A stretch of 15,012 bases of DNA from HGM05232 sp036661515 (GTDB lineage Bacteria > Bacteroidota > Bacteroidia > Bacteroidales > Muribaculaceae). Below are positions 1 through 5,985 of this stretch, piece by piece (the stretch's first letter is position 1; each line of letters opens with the position of its first letter). A program made the translations under genes and the position numbers. The stretch covers positions 1 to 15,012 of the forward strand of contig JAVWYO010000045.1 in NCBI GenBank assembly GCA_036661515.1. The letters run 5' to 3'. The notes below the pieces were generated by a model, which saw nothing but the letters and a program-made list of their open reading frames with translations, was not told the DNA's origin and ran no database searches.

Positions 1-945
1 GTGACCAGTATCGCATATTGTGCGAGGATTAGATGATACTATTGTCCAACGTCCATTTAATCCCGTTAGCTCACAAACACTTGAAAAGGCATTCTTTATA
101 GATTCTTGTGAAATAGTAAGCCCAAGATTTTTAAGTACAGGAATAGATGTCAATATCGTATTAGCATTTTTTAATTGACAATCTCCCGACAGTTCATCTA
201 CAATAATTCCATTATTAAGAGTTTCTATAATTAAGGTGTCATTATGTCGCTTGTATGATAATATTTGTGACTTGTCTTCAGCAAATATTATTGGAGCTGT
301 GACACTTTTTGCTTTATCTTCAAATACTTTTCTAACATCATCATTCGCTTCACCAATAATGACGGGAGTATTAGCTTTTATTATGCCTGCTTTTTCAGCT
401 GCAATAAGAGGCAGTGTATTACCAAGAAATTGTGTGTGATCAAATGAAATATTTGTTATGATACTTAGTATTGGCGATATGATATTTGTGCTATCAAGTC
501 GTCCACCAAGTCCTACTTCGATAACTGCGATGTCAATATTTTCATCTCTAAAAAAATCAAATGCCATCATCATAGTAAGTTCAAAAAATGATGGCGAACC
601 ACCAAAAGAGGAGGCTTGAATTTTTTTGACAAATTCAGTAACATATTCTTTTGAAATCATTTTGCCATTTACTCTTATTCGCTCTCTGAAATCTATTAGA
701 TGTGGTGAGGTATAAAGTCCTACTTTATAGCCATTTTCTTGTAGAATAGCTGCAATCACATGAGATGTTGACCCTTTACCATTAGTCCCAGCTACATGAA
801 TGGTCTTATATGCTTTATGGGGGTCGTCTAATAAATTGGAAAGATTTTCACTTGTTTCAAGCCCAGCTTTATACGCAGCTCCACCAATACGTTGAAACAT
901 TGGTAATTGGTTGTATAAATAATTTAGAGTCTCTTCGTAGTTCAT
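1..945 (-). CDS. folC: Folylpolyglutamate synthase / dihydrofolate synthase, 3' end cut by window edge
   Basis: FolC adds glutamate to folates, and in bifunctional forms also joins dihydropteroate to glutamate, using ATP in the cytoplasm. Read on the minus strand from ATG at 945, the frame is open for 315 codons to base 1. The Mur-ligase ATP loop AGTNGKGST is at residues 52-60, with TSPHL at 79-83, EVGLGGRLDSTN at 143-154, a DH pair at 169-170, EKAGIIK at 184-190 and NGRW at 297-300. The last visible residues, CDTGH (311-315), match the start of the C-terminal Mur-ligase domain. The family is usually about 420-430 residues, so roughly 110 are missing beyond the edge. The start is chosen because MNYEETLNYLYNQLPMFQRIG is a typical FolC N-terminus and lies 1 nt after the stop of the upstream chromate-transporter half, which implies co-transcription and probably translational coupling. 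The identity is secure. Confidence 0.96.
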   Translation of the reverse strand, partial: MNYEETLNYLYNQLPMFQRIGGAAYKAGLETSENLSNLLDDPHKAYKTIHVAGTNGKGSTSHVIAAILQENGYKVGLYTSPHLIDFRERIRVNGKMISKEYVTEFVKKIQASSFGGSPSFFELTMMMAFDFFRDENIDIAVIEVGLGGRLDSTNIISPILSIITNISFDHTQFLGNTLPLIAAEKAGIIKANTPVIIGEANDDVRKVFEDKAKSVTAPIIFAEDKSQILSYKRHNDTLIIETLNNGIIVDELSGDCQLKNANTILTSIPVLKNLGLTISQESIKNAFSSVCELTGLNGRWTIVSSNPRTICDTGH

Positions 946-946
946 A

Positions 947-1474
947 TTAATATATTAAAAGTCCAGCAATTCCAGCTAAAATAATTACAAAAATAGGGTG
1001 TATTTTAGTGAAATAGACTAAGCAAAAAGATGTAATAGCAATTATTATGCTATAAGAATAATCAGTAAAATTTTCTTTATTCATAAGCAATAATGCTGCT
1101 GACGCAATAAGTCCAACAATAACGGGACGCAAGCCCGAAAAGATGCCTTTTATAACATCACTATTTTTATGCCGTTGAACGAAATGGCTTGTAAATAATA
1201 CAAGGAAAAAAGAGGGTAGTACAACAGTCGTCGTTGTAACAATAGACCCCCAAATGCTATTTGTAACGACATATCCTATATATGTAGCGCTGTTAATTCC
1301 TATAGGTCCGGGGGTCATTTGAGATATCGCTACAATATCAGTGAATGTGTTGTTTGTAATCCACCCAGAGCCAACGACTTCTTTTTGAATTAGCGTGAGC
1401 ATAGCATATCCACCACCGAATCCAAATAATCCGATTTTAAGGTATGCCCATATAAGTTGTATATATGTATTCAT
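947..1474 (-). CDS. chrA: Chromate transporter (CHR family), second half-size subunit
   Basis: This is a 175-residue, very hydrophobic protein with the CHR-domain signature FGFGGGYAM near residues 17-25, followed by the conserved segment SQMTPGPIGINSATYIG. That matches a short-chain CHR protein with one domain of about six membrane segments. In this family two short proteins encoded side by side are thought to pair as a heterodimer in the inner membrane, equivalent to one long bidomain ChrA. The characterised members export chromate, but the physiological anion of gut Bacteroidales homologues is not established. Its ATG (1474-1472) overlaps the stop of the partner gene in an ATGA arrangement, and folC begins 1 nt after its stop. 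The family call is strong; the substrate is inferred only from the family name. Confidence 0.9.
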   Translation of the reverse strand: MNTYIQLIWAYLKIGLFGFGGGYAMLTLIQKEVVGSGWITNNTFTDIVAISQMTPGPIGINSATYIGYVVTNSIWGSIVTTTTVVLPSFFLVLFTSHFVQRHKNSDVIKGIFSGLRPVIVGLIASAALLLMNKENFTDYSYSIIIAITSFCLVYFTKIHPIFVIILAGIAGLLIY

Positions 1475-2061
1475 TTATTCTCTGTCTCCTCCTTTTCTGA
1501 TTTTTTTCGTAAATTATTGCGAGTATAAAATATATATCCTCCAATGCCTCCAAGAATAATAAATACGATAGGATTAGAAATATAAGGGATACCCGAATAA
1601 ATGAGGATTGCTGTTATTACAGGTATAAATATTGTCTTAATATTAATTTTTGCAGATTTTGCAGTAGTAAATACAGGAGCAACAATAAGAGCGACAACTG
1701 CTGGACGGATGCCCATGAATATTCGATTAATAATGTCATTGTTCTTTATCATGTCGGGAGTAAGAAACATAGCAATAGCCAAAATTATTAGGAATGAGGG
1801 GATAATAGTACCCAGCGTAGCACAGACACTACCTCGCGTTCCACGTAATTTATCACCCACTGCTATTGAAATATTTACGGCAAGAATACCCGGTAGAGCT
1901 TGAGCTATTGCCAATAAATCGAGAAATTCTTGTCTATTTATCCATTTGTTTTTATCGACAACTTCTTTCTCTATTATTGAAATCATTGCCCAGCCACCAC
2001 CAAAGGTGAATGATCCGATTTTCAGAAATGAAATAAATAATTTTAAATATATATTCTTCAT
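1471..2061 (-). CDS. chrA: Chromate transporter (CHR family), first half-size subunit
   Basis: This 196-residue membrane protein has the CHR signature FTFGGGWAM (residues 18-26), then AIAQALPGILAVNISIAVG, and further hydrophobic helices up to about residue 180. The tail is short, charged and Lys/Glu-rich (NNLRKKSEKEETENK). It is the promoter-proximal member of the minus-strand unit and overlaps the next CHR subunit by 4 nt. Upstream on the minus strand, GGAG sits 3 nt before the ATG (bases 2068-2065), an unusually recognisable though closely spaced Shine-Dalgarno-like sequence for this phylum. The two halves differ in sequence, as expected for the two oppositely oriented halves of a CHR heterodimer. 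The family call is strong; transport of chromate itself is not shown by the sequence. Confidence 0.9.
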   Translation of the reverse strand: MKNIYLKLFISFLKIGSFTFGGGWAMISIIEKEVVDKNKWINRQEFLDLLAIAQALPGILAVNISIAVGDKLRGTRGSVCATLGTIIPSFLIILAIAMFLTPDMIKNNDIINRIFMGIRPAVVALIVAPVFTTAKSAKINIKTIFIPVITAILIYSGIPYISNPIVFIILGGIGGYIFYTRNNLRKKSEKEETENK

Positions 2062-2079
2062 AAACTCCTTTTATCATTA

Positions 2080-2087
2080 CAAAAGTA
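2080..2087 (-). promoter_or_regulatory. Candidate Bacteroidetes -7 box for chrA-folC unit
   Basis: On the minus strand the sequence reads TACTTTTG, which matches the Bacteroidetes housekeeping -7 consensus TAnnTTTG. It lies 18 nt before the chrA ATG, so the leader would be very short. No TTG -33 element is present at the expected 19-21 nt spacing; the nearest upstream TTG is about 31 nt away. The match is therefore half of a promoter only. Confidence 0.38.
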
Positions 2088-2203
2088 TATAAAATGTGGC
2101 TTCTATCACGGTATTTTTCAATTTTATTATCAACTTTATAATTGCCGAGAGAGCAGAAATGAAATTTTATATCATTAGACGTAATAAAATGATAAAAATA
2201 ACT

Positions 2204-2211
2204 TACCTTTG
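2204..2211 (+). promoter_or_regulatory. Candidate Bacteroidetes -7 box for outer-membrane protein gene
   Basis: TACCTTTG fits TAnnTTTG exactly, in the context AACTTACCTTTGTGCG. Transcription starting a few bases later would give a leader of roughly 175 nt before the ATG at 2395, and that leader would contain the whole inverted repeat at 2240-2380. No good TTG -33 element is seen at standard spacing, so the call rests on the -7 box alone. Confidence 0.4.
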
Positions 2212-2239
2212 TGCGCTGAACGAGCAATTATATTATGAA

Positions 2240-2380
2240 GCTGTTTTAATTTATTTTGGTAGATTTATATAGCTTTATTTATAATATTGATTTTTATGTT
2301 TTGGATTCTTTTTGGCATCATTTTCGTAAATAAATCTCGAAAATAGTCGCAAATCTATTCCGAAATAAATTAAAAACAGC
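2240..2380. repeat. Imperfect inverted repeat, ~27-30 bp arms around an 84-nt centre
   Basis: The left arm is 2240-2266 and the right arm is 2351-2380. In the left arm GCTGTTTT is followed by AATTTATTT, GG and TAGATTT. The reverse complement of the right arm has the same blocks with one extra T, one T-to-C change and an extra AA. That gives 26 matching columns of 30. It could form a long stem in the leader RNA of the downstream gene, be a protein-binding region, or be a remnant of an invertible segment. The right arm ends only 14 nt before the ATG at 2395. Confidence 0.6.
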
Positions 2381-2394
2381 ATCTAACAATAAAT

Positions 2395-3618
2395 ATGAGG
2401 AAATTTATATATATATTTTTTAGTCTGTGTGCATTTGCTGCTTTTGCTAATAATGAGAACGTAGATAGCATAATAAATGTTCCCGACATCAAAATTGATA
2501 CATTATCTACTCAGAAAGGAGACCAGCCTTCAGCTGTATTATCAACTGACAGTGTGCCAGTTAAGAAGAAAAGAAATGTTTTACAAAAGTTCTTTGATTA
2601 TTTTGGTGATGCTAATAAGGAAAATAAAAATAAGAAATTTGACTTTAATGTTATTGGTGGTCCACACTATTCAACAGATACAGAATTTGGGCTTGGCTTA
2701 GTAGGTGCTGGATTATACAGATTGGATCGTAATGATTCAATTTTACCACCTTCTAATGTTTCTATTTATGGCGATATTTCAACTGTAGGATTCTACTTGC
2801 TTGGGATAAGAGGTACCAATATTTTCCCTCAAGATAGATATAGATTGAATTACAGCATTTATTTTTATTCTTTCCCTTCATATTATTGGGGAATAGGATA
2901 TGAAAATGGTAATAACAATGACAATGTTACCAAGATGAAGCGGTTTCAGTCGAAGATAAAAGGCGAATTTTTATTTAAAGTTGCAAAGAATTTATATGTT
3001 GGACCAGTTTTGACTTGGGATTATGTAAGGGGCGATTCAATAAATAAACCAGAATTGTTAAATGGAATGGACTTAATAACGCGAAATTATGGATTTGGTG
3101 CTACAATTTCGTATGATTCAAGAGATTGCCTTACAAATGCGTCTAAAGGTTGCTATATTTATATAAATCAAATGTTTCGGCCAAAATTTTTATGGAATAC
3201 ATATGCTTATAGCACTACCGACATTCGTGCATCATACTATCGACGCGTGTGGAAGGGTGGAATATTAGCAGGCGAATTGCGAGGAATGTTTAACTTTGGC
3301 AATCCTTCATGGGCAATGATGGCTAAACTTGGCGATTCAAATTCTATGAGAGGATATTATGAAGGCCGATATAGAGATAAGCACATGCTTGAAGCTCAGA
3401 TAGAACTACGACAACATGTGTGGCGACGTAATAGTGTAACTGTATGGGTTGGAGTTGGGTCGGTGTTTCACAATAGTGACTCATTTGGTCATGTCCTACC
3501 TAATTATGGGTTAGGCTATCGATGGGAATTTAAAAAGAACGTTAATGTACGATTAGATGTTGGATTTGGGAAACCAGGACAATGGGGATTTATATTTCAG
3601 ATAAATGAAGCATTTTAA
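2395..3618 (+). CDS. BamA/TamA-type outer-membrane beta-barrel protein lacking POTRA domains
   Basis: This is a 407-residue protein with an N-terminal signal peptide (MRKFIYIFFSLCAFAAFA, likely cleaved after residue 18). A Ser/Asp/Lys-rich linker runs to about residue 75. The remaining ~330 residues show alternating aromatic and polar strands typical of a bacterial surface antigen (D15/Omp85) barrel. MRGYYEGRYRD at 318-328 corresponds to the conserved loop-6 RGF/RGY motif of the Omp85 family, and the chain ends in phenylalanine, as many barrel proteins do. No POTRA repeats fit between the signal peptide and the barrel, so it is unlikely to be the main BamA; POTRA-less relatives are common in Bacteroidetes and their function is mostly unknown. 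The C-terminus overlaps the next gene by 14 nt in another frame, suggesting coupled expression of two envelope proteins. The start is supported by the signal peptide. Confidence 0.85.
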   Translation: MRKFIYIFFSLCAFAAFANNENVDSIINVPDIKIDTLSTQKGDQPSAVLSTDSVPVKKKRNVLQKFFDYFGDANKENKNKKFDFNVIGGPHYSTDTEFGLGLVGAGLYRLDRNDSILPPSNVSIYGDISTVGFYLLGIRGTNIFPQDRYRLNYSIYFYSFPSYYWGIGYENGNNNDNVTKMKRFQSKIKGEFLFKVAKNLYVGPVLTWDYVRGDSINKPELLNGMDLITRNYGFGATISYDSRDCLTNASKGCYIYINQMFRPKFLWNTYAYSTTDIRASYYRRVWKGGILAGELRGMFNFGNPSWAMMAKLGDSNSMRGYYEGRYRDKHMLEAQIELRQHVWRRNSVTVWVGVGSVFHNSDSFGHVLPNYGLGYRWEFKKNVNVRLDVGFGKPGQWGFIFQINEAF

Positions 3619-5311
3619 AAACATATGGGATTGGTGTCGTAACCAAGAAATTCTGTTTGCGATATTTATAATTATGATGATAATTCCGAACATACTATTA
3701 TGTTTTACGGAATTTACGTCACCATTTACGAAGGTAATCAGTATTATTTTACCGCTATCAATATTTTGGATATTGATGACATTAACTAAGAAACCCGGTA
3801 AAATGCTATGGATACTATTCTTATTTGTGTTCTTCAATGCCTTTCAGATGGTTCTTCTTTACCTATTTGGAGAAGCTGTGATTGCCGTTGATATGTTTTT
3901 AAATCTTACCACAACAAATTCGGGTGAGGTTTCCGAATTATTGGGTAATCTACTACCAGCCCTGCTCAGCGTGTGCATACTTTACATATCGATATTGACA
4001 CTTGCAGTATTATCATTGTTGAATAAAAAAGAATTAAGCCTTGCTTTTAGAAAGAGCCAAAGAAAATTAGCTTTTATTTTATTAGGTATCAGTGGCATGT
4101 GTGTTGGTATTAATTATGCAATTAATTCTGATTTTGATATACGAACAGATATATATCCAATAAACGTTTGCTATAATGTAGGGCTTGCTGTTGATAGAGA
4201 TATGAAAACAAGGGATTACTTTAAAACGTCTGAAGGATTTACTTTTAATGCCAAATCAATTCATGCAAAGACTGAAAAGGAAGTATATATATTCGTTGTA
4301 GGAGAAACCGCAAGAGCTGAAAATTTTGGGATTTATGGTTATAAGCGTAACACGACTCCTAATTTATCAAAAATGCCTGGATTGGCAGTGTTTACCGATG
4401 CTCTTTCACAATCAAACACTACTCATAAGAGCGTGCCAATGTTGCTATCAGCTGCAAGTGCCGAAAATTATGATTGTATTTATAAACAAAAGGGAATTAT
4501 TTCCGCATTTAAAGAGGCAGGCTTTTCAACCGCATTTTATTCAAATCAACAACCAAACAGGTCATTCATTGACTTTTTTGCTGCAGAAGCCGATAGGACT
4601 AAATTCCTTAGAGAAGGATTGCCTGATAGTGTAAATTTGACCGATAGTATTCTGCTGAATTGCGTGGAAAAAGAGCTAAAGACATATAAAGGGAATAAGC
4701 TATTTATTGTTTTACACATGTATGGCTCACACTTTAATTATCAAGGGCGCTATCCCAAGAATGATGCAGTGTATAAGCCCGACACAGTATTCTCAGCATC
4801 TTATGATCAACGCCATGTGTTGAGAAATGCGTATGATAATTCAATTCATTATACCGACACTTTCCTATCAAAGTTGATGAAAATGGTTGAAGCAACATCT
4901 GTTTCTTCAGCAATTGTTTATACATCGGATCATGGTGAAGATATTTTTGATGACGATAGGCAGTTGTTTTTACATGCTTCTCCAGTGCCATCAGCGCATC
5001 AACTTTATGTACCATATTTAATATGGCTATCAGAAGAATATAAGTCGTTACATAATGCTAATTATAGAAATATTATGGCTAATCAACGTAAATCTATTTC
5101 TACAAATCTTGTAACGTTTCATACGATTTTATCGCTTGGAGGAATCTCCACACCTGCTTTAATGCGCTGTAATTCTCTTGCCGATTCGTTATTTAAGGAA
5201 AAACAACGGTTTTATCTTAATGACCACAATCGACCTAAACCAATGGATAAAATAGGACTTAGAGATGAAGATATAGATATTTTTAATCAATATAAAATAG
5301 TATTCCCATAA
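3605..5311 (+). CDS. eptA: Phosphoethanolamine transferase (EptA-like, sulfatase/alkaline-phosphatase fold)
   Basis: This 568-residue inner-membrane enzyme is predicted to move phosphoethanolamine from phosphatidylethanolamine onto a lipid A or glycan phosphate in the periplasm. Five membrane helices lie at about 17-36, 42-61, 68-90, 115-139 and 154-173. The loop DMFLNLTTTNSGEVSELL (96-113) matches the conserved donor-binding region of the N-terminal EptA domain. In the soluble domain, VVGETARAENFGIYGYKR begins at 231 (Zn-ligand Glu234). SNTTHKSVPMLLS aligns with the EptA/MCR nucleophile region, making Thr273 the likely nucleophile. HMYGSH follows at 371-376, and DHGE at 442-445 supplies the remaining Zn ligands. 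His457 and His465 fit the substrate-binding histidines. All key residues are present, so it should be active. In related enzymes this reaction lowers sensitivity to cationic peptides. The acceptor is not determined by the sequence. Confidence 0.92.
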   Translation: MKHFKNIWDWCRNQEILFAIFIIMMIIPNILLCFTEFTSPFTKVISIILPLSIFWILMTLTKKPGKMLWILFLFVFFNAFQMVLLYLFGEAVIAVDMFLNLTTTNSGEVSELLGNLLPALLSVCILYISILTLAVLSLLNKKELSLAFRKSQRKLAFILLGISGMCVGINYAINSDFDIRTDIYPINVCYNVGLAVDRDMKTRDYFKTSEGFTFNAKSIHAKTEKEVYIFVVGETARAENFGIYGYKRNTTPNLSKMPGLAVFTDALSQSNTTHKSVPMLLSAASAENYDCIYKQKGIISAFKEAGFSTAFYSNQQPNRSFIDFFAAEADRTKFLREGLPDSVNLTDSILLNCVEKELKTYKGNKLFIVLHMYGSHFNYQGRYPKNDAVYKPDTVFSASYDQRHVLRNAYDNSIHYTDTFLSKLMKMVEATSVSSAIVYTSDHGEDIFDDDRQLFLHASPVPSAHQLYVPYLIWLSEEYKSLHNANYRNIMANQRKSISTNLVTFHTILSLGGISTPALMRCNSLADSLFKEKQRFYLNDHNRPKPMDKIGLRDEDIDIFNQYKIVFP

Positions 5312-5604
5312 TAGTATAAAAAAATAGGTATTATTATAAGAATATCTGAAAAATGTTTGTGAGTAAAATAATTTATGCCTAAATTAGGCATAAATTATAA
5401 GGACAAAGGATAATGTATATGATTTAGTACTGCACAGGATTGCTAATAACTGCGAAATAGCATTTCAATTTAAACACGCCTTTATTTTGTACTGCAAAAT
5501 GCAACGTAATTATTAGATATAATAGTGGATAAAGACTAATTAGCATCAATTAGCCAATATAAAGAGTATGACTTGTTTAAAGAGACTTATCGTAAAAAAC
5601 ATAA
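5312..5604. other. Non-coding spacer upstream of the polysaccharide operon
   Basis: This 293-nt AT-rich spacer is presumably where the eptA transcript ends and the polysaccharide operon begins. Its one strong feature is the perfect 31-bp palindrome at 5368-5398. GTACTGCA occurs twice (5427-5434 and 5489-5496), and the second copy sits in a weak TTTTG-TACTG-CAAAA hairpin. CAATTAGC/CTAATTAGC-like repeats lie near 5535-5555. I found no clean TAnnTTTG box, no U-tailed terminator and no NusG-like (UpxY) regulator gene; the only frames are a few codons long. Confidence 0.7.
5368..5398. repeat. Perfect 31-bp palindrome (15-bp arms, single central base)
   Basis: The left arm ATAATTTATGCCTAA (5368-5382) and right arm TTAGGCATAAATTAT (5384-5398) are exact reverse complements around one A at 5383. 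Neither side is followed by a T-tract, so it does not look like a standard intrinsic terminator. Perfect symmetry with a GC-containing centre would suit a dimeric DNA-binding protein, or a hairpin with a 3-5 nt loop that ends or processes the upstream eptA transcript. Confidence 0.75.
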
Positions 5605-5985
5605 ATGATGGATATGAAAAAAAGAATTTTGATAGTTGATGATAAATCGGTAATAGCAAAAGTGGTTTCACTACATTTACGTGATTATGAATGTATATAT
5701 CATTCAAGTGCCCTACAAAGCATTACGTGGCTTACTGAAAACGATTTACCCGATTTGATTATAACAGATTTACGCATGCCAGAAATGACTGGACAAGAAT
5801 TTCTCCATTTCCTAAAATCAAATGATTTGTACAAACAAATACCTGTTATCATTCTTTCATCGGAAGATAGCACCTCTGACCGTATAAAACTACTTGAAGA
5901 TGGAGCCGCCGATTATATTGTCAAACCATTCAATCCTCTTGAATTGAAAATAAGAATAAATAATGTTATATCACATCAAAGATGA
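5605..5985 (+). CDS. Stand-alone receiver-domain response regulator
   Basis: This 126-residue protein is a single CheY-like receiver domain with no output domain. The acidic pair Asp12-Asp13 (ILIVDD), phospho-acceptor Asp55 (IITDLRMPEMTG), Ser85 (IILSSED) and Lys107 (DYIVKPF) are all in place, so it should be phosphorylatable in the cytoplasm. No histidine kinase is visible in the window. It is the first gene of the polysaccharide operon and overlaps the sugar-transferase gene by 4 nt (ATGA at 5982-5985), which suggests equimolar production and perhaps direct contact with that enzyme's N-terminal receiver-like region. With no DNA-binding domain, it probably acts by protein-protein contact. 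The ATG at 5605 is used; ATGs at 5608 and 5614 are equally possible starts and do not change the domain. Confidence 0.9.
   Translation: MMDMKKRILIVDDKSVIAKVVSLHLRDYECIYHSSALQSITWLTENDLPDLIITDLRMPEMTGQEFLHFLKSNDLYKQIPVIILSSEDSTSDRIKLLEDGAADYIVKPFNPLELKIRINNVISHQR

Larger units (their letters stand above)
2062..2394. other. Divergent non-coding region between chrA-folC unit and outer-membrane protein gene
   Basis: This 333-nt AT-rich region separates the leftward chrA operon from the rightward outer-membrane protein gene. It contains one -7-like box for each direction (listed separately), a hairpin-like inverted repeat TTTTAT(AT)CATT / AATGATAAAA at 2165-2176 and 2188-2197, a small hairpin ATTTTCG / CGAAAAT at 2320-2326 and 2338-2344, and a long imperfect inverted repeat spanning 2240-2380. 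I see no credible gene or tRNA in it. Confidence 0.8.

Noticed and set aside
236..439. Open frame of 67 codons on the plus strand
   Set aside because: It lies entirely inside folC on the opposite strand, whose motifs are unambiguous.
1952..2227. Open frame on the minus strand overlapping the start of the first chrA gene and the intergenic region
   Set aside because: It has no recognisable domain, runs out of frame through the chrA N-terminus and covers the promoter region, so it is best explained as a chance frame.
5308..5334. Possible terminator after eptA (ATAATA ... TATTAT)
   Set aside because: The stem is only six A/T pairs with a long A-rich loop and no T-tract after it.
5427..5443. 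Sequence resembling a sigma-54 promoter (TGCAC ... TTGCT) upstream of the response regulator
   Set aside because: The -24 GG is TG and the spacing to the TTGC is one base short of the consensus, so both key features fail.
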